A stretch of DNA of 64,000 nucleotides from Anaerofustis butyriciformans. GTDB taxonomy: Bacteria; Bacillota; Clostridia; Eubacteriales; Anaerofustaceae. The notes below the pieces were generated by a model. It was given only the letters and a program-made list of their open reading frames with translations. It was not told the DNA's origin and ran no database searches. This document shows positions 16,897 to 24,427 of this stretch, one piece after another. The translations under genes and the position numbers were made by a program. Location of the stretch: NCBI RefSeq assembly GCF_036289385.1, contig NZ_JAYFFH010000001.1, positions 496,001-560,000 of the forward strand, in the 5' to 3' direction. How positions within the stretch are numbered: position 1 is the stretch's first letter; every line of letters starts with the position of its first letter.

Positions 16897-17120
16897 GCGT
16901 TCCCTCCATTTTGCTTTCCGTTGCCGTTCTCCCCGAAAAGGTTTCCTGCCCCATTCCTGCGGCGTGTTCCGGCGTTGGCACGCTCCCCGCAGCTTCGGGA
17001 CATTTTGTCTCGAAGTCCGGTTCCTTGCGGTGCTTCCCCAGCCGGGGTATTCCTTTTCGGACGGTCATTCTGTTTTCAAGGTGCTGTCCATCGATGAACT
17101 ACCCTAAGTCTACACGAAAA

Positions 17121-17207
17121 AAATGCAATCCCCGGAATTTTGCGAGAATTGCATTTTGATGAAGTTTACACTTTGGATATTGCATTTTTGCAATCATTCT
17201 GTATAAT
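17121..17207 (+). promoter_or_regulatory. Promoter and ATTGCA operators of the XRE regulator
   Basis: TTGCAT (17180-17185) and TATAAT (17202-17207) are 16 bp apart. The -35 lies inside a palindrome ATTGCA-N4-TGCAAT (17179-17194). AAATGCAAT (17121-17129) and ATTGCATTT (17148-17156) form a second inverted pair upstream. Repeated ATTGCA boxes in a divergent regulator interval fit autorepression by the XRE protein at 17235 and control of the leftward mob/rep genes. Confidence 0.7.
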
Positions 17208-17234
17208 GGAAGTATGCGGAGAAGGTGCGTATCT

Positions 17235-18032
17235 ATGGCTTTACCCGGAACACCCGGACAGCGGATTTCCGATTTATGCAACGGGAACCACATCACACAA
17301 AAGGAGCTTGCGGAGAAGATAGGGGTTTCCGCTTCCCAGTTGAGCCGCATTGTCAGCGGCGAAACGAGAACGGTCAGCAGTGATATTCTCATAGGCGTGG
17401 CAAAGGAATTTAAGGTATCGACAGACTACATACTGGGCTTATCCACCGTGAGCGTCCGTAAAAGCTACGATATTTCTGAATTAGGCTTGTCCGAGGGAGC
17501 CGTGAGGGGGCTCGTGACGGGTGCTGTTGATGTGCAAATCCTCAACCGCCTGTTGGAACACAGGAATTTCCCTAAGCTGATAGATTTGATACGGATTTAT
17601 TTTCAGGACACAGCGGCAAAAGGCATAACAGCAAGAAACCAGCTTATCGAGATAGCAACGGCTTCCCTGTCCGACCTGATGAAAGAACACCCGGAACACC
17701 GGGCGGAAGCAAAGCAGGATTTACAGCTTTTGAACGCCCAGAAGATGGGGGAACATGAGGCGGAGATTGAGAAAATCAAAAATGTGTTCCTTGCTATCCT
17801 GCGGGATATTAAGAAAGACATTGACAACGGGGAACAGCCGGGAGAAGCTGTGACCGCCGCGATGTTCCAAGCCATGCGGGACGCATTGGCGGAACAGAAG
17901 CAAAACCCGCTTTCCATTGACGATGTAGCGGCGATGGTTGCCGGACAGATCGGACAGCTTACGCCGATGGATGAAGAAACTGCCGACCTGTTCAAGCAGT
18001 TGGCAAAAAAGATGATGAAAGGAATAGAATAA
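17235..18032 (+). CDS. XRE-family element regulator
   Basis: A 265-residue protein starting MALPGTPGQRISDL behind GGAGAAGG; the in-frame ATG at 17214 has no ribosome site. Residues 15-70 are a Cro/CI domain (ITQKELAEKIGVSASQLSRIVSGETRTVSSD). The remainder is helical, with a region rich in KK/EE (AEIEKIKNVFLAILRDIKKDID) that may oligomerize. It is divergent from the mob/rep genes and immediately downstream of ATTGCA operator boxes, so it is probably the element's master repressor. Confidence 0.8.
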   Translation: MALPGTPGQRISDLCNGNHITQKELAEKIGVSASQLSRIVSGETRTVSSDILIGVAKEFKVSTDYILGLSTVSVRKSYDISELGLSEGAVRGLVTGAVDVQILNRLLEHRNFPKLIDLIRIYFQDTAAKGITARNQLIEIATASLSDLMKEHPEHRAEAKQDLQLLNAQKMGEHEAEIEKIKNVFLAILRDIKKDIDNGEQPGEAVTAAMFQAMRDALAEQKQNPLSIDDVAAMVAGQIGQLTPMDEETADLFKQLAKKMMKGIE

Positions 18033-18056
18033 TAGCCTGTTATTCGAGATAATAAT

Positions 18057-18827
18057 ATGCCATTAGTAAAGCATGACTACCCTGTTTTAGAGTACGATAC
18101 CGCATCAAAAGCTGTTTTTCAGCCGGGAAATGGGAAAAAATGTTTTCCTGCAAAAGCAGTGTTTGCTTTTTTAGGAGACGAGGTTGAAAATTATGCACAT
18201 ACCCATGATGGAATACAGATAGATGAATTTGAAAGTGCAACAAGACGATATCCTATTTATGAATGTCTTTATAATCAGGAGAAAATATGTCTATGTCCGG
18301 CTCCTGTGGGAAGTGCTGCTGCCGTCCAAGTTTTAGAATATTTAATTGCAGGGGGTGTAACAAAGATTATTTCCGTCGGCTCCTGCGGCGTATTGGAAGA
18401 CATCCCGGAAAATAGATTTTTGATACCTGTTTCTGCATTGAGAGATGAGGGAACATCTTACCATTATCTTCCTCCCTCCCGAGAAGTAGAGATTTCAAAG
18501 GCTGGTATAAATGCGATTGAATCTGCTTTAAGCCAAAAGAATATACCATATTGGGAAGTTAAAACATGGACAACAGACGGTTTTTATCGAGAAACAGTAG
18601 AAATGGTTCAGTATCGGAAAGAAGAGGGATGTCAAGTAGTAGAAATGGAATGTTCCGCATTGGCGGCGTGTGCAAAATTTAGAAAAGTTACATGGGCTAT
18701 GCTGCTTTTTTCAGCCGATACTCTTGCAGACCCTCATAAATACCAAGAAAGAGAATGGGGAAAAACAAGTATATCCATAGCCTTAGAATTAGCCTTAGAC
18801 GCTGTTTTATCAGTTGTTGAGGAGTAA
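18057..18827 (+). CDS. Nucleoside phosphorylase family protein
   Basis: A 256-residue protein of the PNP/UDP phosphorylase fold: APVGSAAAVQVLEYLIAGG then KIISVGSCGVLED (phosphate/ribose-binding glycine loop, ~residues 85-115), and VVEMECSALAACAKF (~200), the MExE-like segment contacting ribose, with an SADTL motif after it. It would cleave a nucleoside with phosphate. It sits 24 bp after an XRE gene and 24 bp before an aminoglycoside nucleotidyltransferase on the same strand and so may be part of a resistance operon. Lower GC than the preceding genes suggests it came with the resistance gene. Substrate unknown. Confidence 0.78.
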   Translation: MPLVKHDYPVLEYDTASKAVFQPGNGKKCFPAKAVFAFLGDEVENYAHTHDGIQIDEFESATRRYPIYECLYNQEKICLCPAPVGSAAAVQVLEYLIAGGVTKIISVGSCGVLEDIPENRFLIPVSALRDEGTSYHYLPPSREVEISKAGINAIESALSQKNIPYWEVKTWTTDGFYRETVEMVQYRKEEGCQVVEMECSALAACAKFRKVTWAMLLFSADTLADPHKYQEREWGKTSISIALELALDAVLSVVEE

Positions 18828-18851
18828 AAATAAATACATATAGGAGTTACA

Positions 18852-19628
18852 ATGAATATAAATGAATTTCCACAACAAGTAAATCAAGTTATTTCAATAG
18901 CAGAAACCATATTACAAGGTCAAATATTGGGGATATATTTATATGGTTCAGCAACAATGAATGGGCTGCGTCCAGATAGTGATATAGATATACTGATAAT
19001 TACTAAACAAGAATTGAGTAATTCAATCAGAGCAGATCTAACAAAGCAATTATTGAAAATTTCTGGCTCCGTAGGCTGTATTGAAAAAAGACCTTTAGAG
19101 GTAACTATTATCAATCAATCTGATATTGTTCCGTTGCAATTTCCGCCAAAATGTCAGTATATGTATGGTGAATGGCTAAGGGGAGAGATGGAAGCAGGAG
19201 AATATCCGCAAGCCTGCAATGACCCAGATATAATGATTTTATTATGGCAAGCAAGAAAAAATAGCATAACTTTGAAGGGGGCGGAAAGCAAAGAGCTTAT
19301 TCCCGCTATCCCATTTCACGAAATTAAAAAAGCAATTCGGTTTTCTTTACCTGGTTTGATTTCCAGCTTTAAGGGTGATGAAAGAAATGTGTTATTAACC
19401 TTATCACGAATGTGGTTTACTTTAGTAACAGAAGAAATCACGACAAAAGATGTTGCCGCAAAATGGGTAATTTTAAAATTGCCGGAGAGATTTCCCCCCC
19501 TGCTAACAACGGCAAAGGAAGCTTATTTGGGAAATTTGTCTGATGAATGGGAGACTGTAGAAAAGGAAGCGATGGCACTTGTAGAATATATGAAAAAACA
19601 AATTGAGGAATTACTTAGAACAGAGTAG
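18852..19628 (+). CDS. Aminoglycoside nucleotidyltransferase, ANT(9)/ANT(3'') family
   Basis: A 258-residue enzyme that would adenylylate spectinomycin and perhaps streptomycin. The nucleotidyltransferase core is GIYLYGSATMNGLRPDSDIDILIIT (residues 28-52; GS and DxD bind Mg-ATP), followed by RPLEVTIIN, QYMYGEWLRGE, then KGDERNVLLTLSRMWFTLVTEEITTKDVAAKWV, a segment shared by the AadA and ANT(9) proteins. Length fits both. TAGGAGTTACA precedes the ATG. Which drug is modified cannot be decided by eye. Confidence 0.88.
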   Translation: MNINEFPQQVNQVISIAETILQGQILGIYLYGSATMNGLRPDSDIDILIITKQELSNSIRADLTKQLLKISGSVGCIEKRPLEVTIINQSDIVPLQFPPKCQYMYGEWLRGEMEAGEYPQACNDPDIMILLWQARKNSITLKGAESKELIPAIPFHEIKKAIRFSLPGLISSFKGDERNVLLTLSRMWFTLVTEEITTKDVAAKWVILKLPERFPPLLTTAKEAYLGNLSDEWETVEKEAMALVEYMKKQIEELLRTE

Positions 19629-19646
19629 CAAAGTTAGCGGGGCCAA

Positions 19647-19799
19647 TCAACGGTCAAGATGAACGGCGCATAAATGCGCCGCCGTTGACAGTCCCGCCCG
19701 TCTTTGCTGATGGGCAATCAAGGCGGGAAAGCCCTAAAATGGCTTCCCGCCCATTTCAATCTTGAGAGAAGAAACGCTCCAAAATCAGAAAGAGAGCGG
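19647..19799 (+). repeat. Structured ~153-bp direct repeat, copy 1
   Basis: Nearly identical to 20424-20577. It holds a nested hairpin (TCAACGG pairing with CCGTTGA around CGGCGCAT/ATGCGCCG) and a second hairpin GGCGGGAA...TTCCCGCC that could terminate transcription. Copy 1 follows the ANT gene by 18 bp and precedes the kinase gene by 28 bp. Confidence 0.85.
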
Positions 19800-19827
19800 T
19801 AAATCTGAATTGCGAGGGAGAATGTAG

Positions 19828-20373
19828 ATGAATCAAGGAAGAATTATTGTGATTACAGGTTCGCCGGGAACAGGAAAGACAACAACTGCGTCGATTGTCG
19901 CAAAAGAATCGAACATGGATAAATCTGTGCATATGCACACAGACGACTTTTTTCATTATTTAAGCAAAGGAGCAATATCGCCGCATTTACCAGAGTCCAA
20001 CGAACAAAATTTAGTTGTCATTGAAGCCTTTTTAGAAGCTGCAAAGCGCTATGCCCGCGGCGGATATGATGTAATTGTAGATGGAATTGTCGGGCCGTGG
20101 TTTTTAGAACCATGGAGAGCCCTTGTTCGAGAAGATTATGAAGTACACTATATTGTTTTAAGAGCCAGTAAAGAAGAAACTATGAAACGAGCTGTGGAAC
20201 GTTCAAAATTAGACAGAAAAACAAATGTTGAATTAGTAGAAACAATGTGGGAGCAATTTTGTAATTTGGGGATATATGAATCGAATGTTATAGAAACGAC
20301 AACCTATTCTATCCAAGAGGCTGTTTTTGCAGTAAAAGAAAAAATTTCAAGTGGAGCCGCATTGCTATCTTAA
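19828..20373 (+). CDS. P-loop kinase-like protein between two repeats
   Basis: A 181-residue protein starting MNQGRIIVITGSPGTGKTTTA, a textbook Walker A at residues 10-18. MHTDDFFHYL (~37), then YDVIVDGIVGPWFLEP (~78; Walker B-like) and RASKEETMKRAVERSK (~112, lid Arg residues) resemble small-molecule kinases of the gluconate/shikimate/chloramphenicol-phosphotransferase group. It lies between two copies of a 153-bp repeat directly after an aminoglycoside-resistance gene. A resistance kinase is a reasonable guess, not shown. The AT-rich coding differs from the GC-rich repeats. Confidence 0.75.
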   Translation: MNQGRIIVITGSPGTGKTTTASIVAKESNMDKSVHMHTDDFFHYLSKGAISPHLPESNEQNLVVIEAFLEAAKRYARGGYDVIVDGIVGPWFLEPWRALVREDYEVHYIVLRASKEETMKRAVERSKLDRKTNVELVETMWEQFCNLGIYESNVIETTTYSIQEAVFAVKEKISSGAALLS

Positions 20374-20423
20374 ACGATTTCTAAAAATCGAAATTTCATT
20401 TATCAGAGAAATAGCAAAGCCAG

Positions 20424-20577
20424 TCAACGGTCAAGATGAACGGCGCATTTCATGCGCCGCCGTTGACCGTCCCGTCTGGCTTTGCTGATGGGCAATCAAG
20501 GCGGGAAAGCCCTAAAATGGCTTCCCGCCCATTTCAATTATGAGAAAAGAAACACTCCAAAATCAGAAAGAGAGCGG
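20424..20577 (+). repeat. Structured ~153-bp direct repeat, copy 2
   Basis: The second copy, after the kinase gene. In this copy the nested hairpin gains a perfect 11-bp outer stem, AGCAAAGCCAG with CTGGCTTTGCT (starting near 20413), giving a long cruciform. Copy 1 keeps only AGCAAAG/CTTTGCT of that stem. The period between copies is ~777 bp. Confidence 0.85.
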
Positions 20578-20910
20578 CCAAGCACTTTGAGGGATTGGTC
20601 GCCTTGTTCACCCATTCAGCGGGACGGCGGGTGGCGGTCAAGGCCGGGTGTAAGCCCGTTCATTTCAGCCTTGACGGTTGCCCGCTGTCCTGTTACTTTT
20701 CCGGGAGTGTAGCCACAACTTCGGGACACTTTGTCCACAAGTCGGAGCGTAGGACGAGGGACGGGGGCTTTCATATACGCCCAGTCTGCTGTTGAAACCA
20801 GACCTGTGCTTACGGCTCTACGCCACGCAAGCACAGCCCTGTTTTCCTGCTGCTCCAAATGCCCTTGCCCTCCCCGGCGGCAACGGCATTTTCACGGCAA
20901 CGCCGACAGA

Positions 20911-20945
20911 GCGTATAACACACTACACTTTGCTTCGCAAAGTCG
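20911..20945 (-). other. oriT: MobV-type origin of transfer
   Basis: On the minus strand the stem ACTTTGC-gaa-GCAAAGT (20927-20943) is followed by TAGTGTGTTA (20916-20925). TAGTGTG/TTA is the nick-site core of pMV158, the MobV type plasmid. The element's MobV relaxase lies 5 kb away. A similarly built site precedes the second MobV gene at 43.66 kb. Confidence 0.8.
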
Positions 20946-20984
20946 TGTGCCAAATGGGGGCGTTGCCCCCTTTGGAAACCCCCA

Positions 20985-21036
20985 CAAGAAAAGGCGGTAC
21001 GCTACCCCTCCACGGGGCGCATACCGCCTTTTCTTG
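20985..21036 (+). terminator. Long hairpin, terminator-like
   Basis: CAAGAAAAGGCGGTA at 20985-20999 pairs with TACCGCCTTTTCTTG at 21022-21036, with extra GC pairs inside. It would insulate the right end of the element. Confidence 0.6.
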
Positions 21037-21116
21037 TTATCCAGCCCTCCGGCTGTATCGGTTGAGCAAAAGTCAGCGTGGGATTGATGTGGTATCTTTA
21101 TCTAAGTGAACCCCCT

Positions 21117-21226
21117 GTTTCCCATTTAGAAACAGTTTGTCTTGCAACATTTAATTGTTCAGCAAGTTGTTCTTGTGTCATATTTTTTTCTTTTCTTTTT
21201 TGTAGTATTATATCCTTTAATTCCAA
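21117..21226 (-). pseudogene. 5' part of the split XRE regulator gene
   Basis: A TTG start at 21224-21226 sits 9 nt after GGAGGTG and opens LELKDIILQKRKEKNMTQE, then QLAEQLNVARQTVSKWETG, a helix-turn-helix cut at the recognition-turn motif. After the GTTTCCC core the frame enters the inserted element and stops. The remaining codons are at 12574-12824. Confidence 0.85.
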
Positions 21227-21345
21227 TATTCCCACCTCCAATATAATTTTATATTATAAATATATTTCGCACCACCTATTAGAAGTGGAATTTTCGCACT
21301 TCATTTTAACATTTAGATAAATTACTATTTATTAAACAAATCACT

Positions 21346-21567
21346 AAATTGTAATTTATATAAAACTTTTTTTCAAACCTTTTTTAAATACTAAAATTGC
21401 TTTTGCTGTTCCTGTAATTGACATAGTAACTAGCTCATAACCATCTTGTAACATTTCATTTGCTTTTTCTTCTACTTTTTGTGCCATATCATCTGCCTTT
21501 GGTGAATACTCTATAACAACTGTTTTATACATTTTTCCACCTCCTAATCTATCACAAATTGTAATTT
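21346..21567 (-). other. Motif-flanked module 2 (DUF4177-like gene)
   Basis: The gene at 21356-21532 lies between AAATTGTAATTT at 21346-21357 (overlapping its stop codon) and another AAATTGTAATTT at 21556-21567, which is also the left edge of the erm module. Only 15 bp separate its left edge from the right edge of module 1. Confidence 0.4.
21356..21532 (-). CDS. Small DUF4177-like protein
   Basis: A 58-residue protein: MYKTVVIEYSPKADDMAQKV, then EEKANEMLQDGYELVTMSITG and a final beta strand AILVFKKG. The pattern (beta strand, amphipathic helix, GYELV, beta, LVF) fits the DUF4177 ferredoxin-like fold found in mobile elements. GGAGGTGG precedes the ATG. Function unknown. Confidence 0.6.
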   Translation of the reverse strand: MYKTVVIEYSPKADDMAQKVEEKANEMLQDGYELVTMSITGTAKAILVFKKGLKKSFI

Positions 21568-22604
21568 ATAATTTGCTTATTACTTTTTTCTGTCAACTTC
21601 TTTGTTTACACTATTGCTAATAATATAGAAATTGGAAATATAGCTACTGGATAAAATTCTTATTTTCAATTTTTCAATTTAAAAATTTTCTTTTGGCGCT
21701 TAGTTTCAAATTTCCAATAACCATGATTACGATTTCGATGTTTTTTTTGAATCTTGTTTTGATTGTTTTTCATGGCTTGTTCAGCATTTAATATAATAGC
21801 TTTTTTTTCGTTGGAAACAAATTTAAGAAAAACATCATATAGGTATAGCCATCCATCGTATGAGATCTCAGTAAGCGTTGACTCTAATTTGATTTTTAAA
21901 AACTTGCAAATGCGTTTTTGTTGCTCATAAGTAAACAATTTTTTTGTTTTATCTTTGAAAGTATTTCCAGACGCTAAAAATATATATGATAAAAAATTTC
22001 TATAGTCTGTCGCATCCTCAACATCTGCTGATGTTTTTCTTTGAAAGTGAGCAAAACATATTCGTGCATTTGGCACAGGATAAAAATCTGATGGTTTAAA
22101 CTCATAAATCAATTCAGCGGAAAACCAAGGTTTGTATAAAAGAGACCTCAAACTTTCGTTATAAAAAGGCTGTCCAGAATACCTTAGAAAAGCTTCATAC
22201 TGCATTATGAAATATATATCTTCAGGAGGATTATCATCTTCAAATACTTTTTTCATAATATCAGCAGTTATGTTAAATGGAATATTTGCACATACTTTAT
22301 ATGGTTCTTTTACTGATATTTTATATTTTAAAAAATCCATCTCTATTATTTGAACTTTTTTAGATTCTTTATACCTTTCAGATAAAGTTTTCGCTAATTT
22401 TGCATCTAACTCTATTGCTATAACTTTCTTGCTTTTTTTTGCAAGTTCATTGGTAATAATTCCTTTTCCAGGACCTATCTCAATTACAATATCGTCGTTA
22501 CAAATATTACTCTTTGATAACAAGGTCGCTACAAGTTGTTTACTATGTAAATAATTTTGCGAATGTTCTATTCCCATAAATACCTCCTTTACAAATTACT
22601 ATTT
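21556..22604 (-). other. Motif-flanked module 3 (erm)
   Basis: Left edge AAATTGTAATTT at 21556-21567, right edge AAATTACTATTT at 22593-22604. It contains only the erm gene plus its ribosome site. An extended -10 promoter lies just outside the right edge and points into the module. Confidence 0.5.
21666..22577 (-). CDS. Erm-family 23S rRNA adenine-N6 methyltransferase
   Basis: A 303-residue protein that would dimethylate A2058 of 23S rRNA and give macrolide-lincosamide-streptogramin B resistance. Motifs: SQNYLHSKQLV at the N-terminus, VIEIGPGKGIITNEL (SAM motif I, ~30), VIAIELDAKL (motif II), IIEMDFLKY (~80) and the catalytic NIPFNIT (~98). It is 50-60 residues longer than ErmB-type enzymes, ending in a basic tail (KKHRNRNHGYWKFETKRQKK) that may bind rRNA. 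No long attenuator leader lies in the ~30 bp before the ATG. AAAGGAGG precedes the start. Confidence 0.87.
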   Translation of the reverse strand: MGIEHSQNYLHSKQLVATLLSKSNICNDDIVIEIGPGKGIITNELAKKSKKVIAIELDAKLAKTLSERYKESKKVQIIEMDFLKYKISVKEPYKVCANIPFNITADIMKKVFEDDNPPEDIYFIMQYEAFLRYSGQPFYNESLRSLLYKPWFSAELIYEFKPSDFYPVPNARICFAHFQRKTSADVEDATDYRNFLSYIFLASGNTFKDKTKKLFTYEQQKRICKFLKIKLESTLTEISYDGWLYLYDVFLKFVSNEKKAIILNAEQAMKNNQNKIQKKHRNRNHGYWKFETKRQKKIFKLKN

Positions 22605-22627
22605 GTTAGTCAGTTTTTATATAAATA

Positions 22628-22636
22628 ATTATACCA
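22628..22636 (-). promoter_or_regulatory. Extended -10 promoter upstream of erm
   Basis: TGGTATAAT on the minus strand, 51 bp before the erm start and outside the module edge at 22604. The -35 region is poor, as allowed for TGn extended promoters. Confidence 0.55.
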
Positions 22637-22690
22637 TTTTTATTTAAAAATTTCTATCTTTTATAAAAAATATATAAATATGTATAAAGG

Positions 22691-22777
22691 TTACTTCTTA
22701 ATTTTAGAAATAACCTTTTTTGTTTTTATTAATAATAATACAAACCCTAAAAATAATTTAATCAAACCTAATACCAT
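22691..22777 (-). CDS. Tiny hydrophobic ORF (28 aa)
   Basis: The ATG overlaps the stop of the upstream cell-wall hydrolase gene (TAATG), so translation would be coupled. It encodes MVLGLIKLFLGFVLLLIK followed by TKKVISKIKK, one membrane helix and a basic tail. Its 3' end forms half of a hairpin (AAAGGTTA pairing with TAACCTTT near 22687-22722). It could be a small membrane protein of the transfer operon or a chance frame. Confidence 0.4.
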   Translation of the reverse strand: MVLGLIKLFLGFVLLLIKTKKVISKIKK

Positions 22778-24417
22778 TACTCTGCCTTAAAATAATTAAA
22801 TTGTGAAGTCTTGCTAACTTCATAAGCATTCCACATTATAGTTTGACTAGAAGCCGGATCAACTATCATTACATTTATTGAATCAACTCCAGTTACTGCA
22901 ACCCAATGCTGATTACCGGGAGTTGCTCCCTTTACTTCTGTCGTAATAAAATATCCTTGATTAAAATATTGTGTTATTAAGGCTAATTTTTCACTTCGTG
23001 TTTTTCCTCTTAAATTGACATTTCCAACATAACTAAATCCTGGAACTGCCTTATTGACTGCTACATATTGAAGATTACCTCCACTATCAAATCCATTATT
23101 TTTATTTAATGCTTCTACAAATGTGCCAGGATTAAACGGGCTTATTGTAGTATTAGCGCCTGACTTTTCAATAAGAATTGCTATTGAAGTAACCAAGCAC
23201 CCTATCTTACCTATTGTACTATTAGTGTTACCTATTTTTATATTAGCCCAACTAGGGTCTGTTTGCCTCCAATTAACATATTCCCCAGAATTATTTACTC
23301 CATAAATTACTCCACTCCACAAATTAGCATATTTATCACTTGATAATTCTGCTAATTGTTTATTTTGTGCAGCATTAAAATTATATTGTAATTTCATATC
23401 TTCTACTGTTTTAGAAGTTATTTTTATGTGCAAAACTTTCTTTTGTACCTCTTTTGGCTCTTCATTAACATTTACACCTTGTTCTATTACTTTTTCAACT
23501 TTTACTTCAGAAGATAGACTATTCATATCCCAAAATATTTTTTTAAGAATACTTTTTTTATTATTGTCCATTGTGACAACATCAGTTGCATTTAGTCCAT
23601 TTGATTGTTTAACCGTATAAATAAGTAATATATCTTTCCAAGAAGCCATACTACCATCTAAAACATAATCTTCGTGTGGGTTTGTATCCTGAATTGATTG
23701 GATTTTATCTGCAAACTCTTGATTACACTCTGCAACTACTTCATTCATAGTTACTGCATTAGCACTTGTTTTCTGATTAGAAAAAAATATTCCAAATATA
23801 GAATTAACTAATAATCCAACCAAACAAATAACTACTATTATTATTATTGCAACCCAGCCACCTGCAATTAATGCAGTAATTAAAGCCTTCGTTCCTGCAA
23901 TTATTGCCTTTATTGCTGAAATAGTTGCCTTTGTTGCAATTCTAATACCTTGAGCAGTCTTTCTTGCAGATTCTCTCGCTAATTTTACTGCTCTTTGACT
24001 ATTTTTTAATGCTTCTTGTGCTGTTTTCTTCGTGTTTTTTGCAACTTGTTTACTTGTTTTTATTGTATTTTTAGTATTTTTAATAGTAGATTTAACATTG
24101 CCTTTTTTCATTTTCTCTTTAAAGGCTTTAATCTTTACTTTTGTCTTTTGATAATTTTCTTTTGTTTTCATCATGGATTTTTGCCCTTGCTTATTAAATT
24201 GATGAATGCCCTCATCAACTGTTCTGTTAGTTGCAAATTTAATTTTATTACTAGCATATTCTACACTATTAATATCATCACTTACACTTTCTTCGGCTTT
24301 TTCTTTTGTTCTTACAATGGTATCTTTAAATCTTTCTGTTTGAATTGCTGCTTTGTTTAGTGTTTTTATACCTTTTTGGGCTACATCTTTGACTTTAATA
24401 TTTGCCAAGATAAACAC
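22777..24417 (-). CDS. VirB1-like conjugation protein with C39-like peptidase domain
   Basis: A 546-residue transfer protein. Residues 1-165 are a Lys-rich helical cytoplasmic part with repeated NTKKTAQEALKNSQRA-type heptads. One membrane helix follows (AGGWVAIIIIVVICLVGLLV, ~190). The external part ends in a papain/C39-type domain: NWRQTDPSWANIKIG, GKIGCLVTSIAILI with the presumed catalytic Cys, NQHWVAVTGVD with His and MIVDPASS with Asp. Homologues in Gram-positive conjugative elements carry lysozyme plus NlpC/P60 domains; here I see the peptidase-like end only. It would open peptidoglycan for the transfer channel. Last gene of the leftward tra operon. Confidence 0.8.
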   Translation of the reverse strand: MFILANIKVKDVAQKGIKTLNKAAIQTERFKDTIVRTKEKAEESVSDDINSVEYASNKIKFATNRTVDEGIHQFNKQGQKSMMKTKENYQKTKVKIKAFKEKMKKGNVKSTIKNTKNTIKTSKQVAKNTKKTAQEALKNSQRAVKLARESARKTAQGIRIATKATISAIKAIIAGTKALITALIAGGWVAIIIIVVICLVGLLVNSIFGIFFSNQKTSANAVTMNEVVAECNQEFADKIQSIQDTNPHEDYVLDGSMASWKDILLIYTVKQSNGLNATDVVTMDNNKKSILKKIFWDMNSLSSEVKVEKVIEQGVNVNEEPKEVQKKVLHIKITSKTVEDMKLQYNFNAAQNKQLAELSSDKYANLWSGVIYGVNNSGEYVNWRQTDPSWANIKIGNTNSTIGKIGCLVTSIAILIEKSGANTTISPFNPGTFVEALNKNNGFDSGGNLQYVAVNKAVPGFSYVGNVNLRGKTRSEKLALITQYFNQGYFITTEVKGATPGNQHWVAVTGVDSINVMIVDPASSQTIMWNAYEVSKTSQFNYFKAE

Positions 24418-24427
24418 CTCCTATTCT

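Larger units (their letters stand above)
20578..21116. other. Non-coding right end of the 8.3 kb element
   Basis: Some 540 bp with no gene. It holds the oriT (20911-20945), a hairpin GGGGGCG...GCCCCC near 20957, a strong 18-bp hairpin at 20985-21036 and the inverted arm at 21092-21106 ahead of the GTTTCCC core. Confidence 0.6.
12818..21123. mobile_element. 8.3 kb serine-recombinase mobilizable element inserted in an XRE gene
   Basis: GTTTCCC occurs at both ends (12818-12824 and 21117-21123), and removing one copy plus the interior restores an intact XRE reading frame. Imperfect inverted arms lie just inside: CTTAGTTAAAGATAT at 12824-12838 and GTATCTTTATCTAAG at 21092-21106 (13 of 15 match when inverted). 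The interior is markedly GC-richer than the host. It contains a large serine recombinase next to the left end, a small associated gene, a MobV relaxase, a RepA-like protein, a Cys-rich protein, an XRE regulator, resistance genes and a MobV-type oriT, so it is a mobilizable rather than self-conjugative element. Confidence 0.88.
12559..21330 (-). other. Motif-flanked module 1 (split XRE gene)
   Basis: The left edge is AAATTGTAATTT at 12559-12570, the right edge AAATTACTATTT at 21319-21330. Between them lies only the small XRE gene, once the 8.3 kb serine-recombinase element inside it is removed (then ~470 bp). The same two 12-mers, in the same order, flank the erm and tet modules further right. 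Confidence 0.5.

Noticed and set aside
16886..17068. 60-codon minus-strand frame overlapping the Cys-rich VLP gene
   Set aside because: Only a 10-bp overlap context argues for it; no recognizable domain.
19647..20577. Classical integron attC sites
   Set aside because: The repeats fold like attC sites but no IntI-type integrase exists in the window and the R'/R'' boxes do not fit the consensus; kept only as a cassette-like finding.
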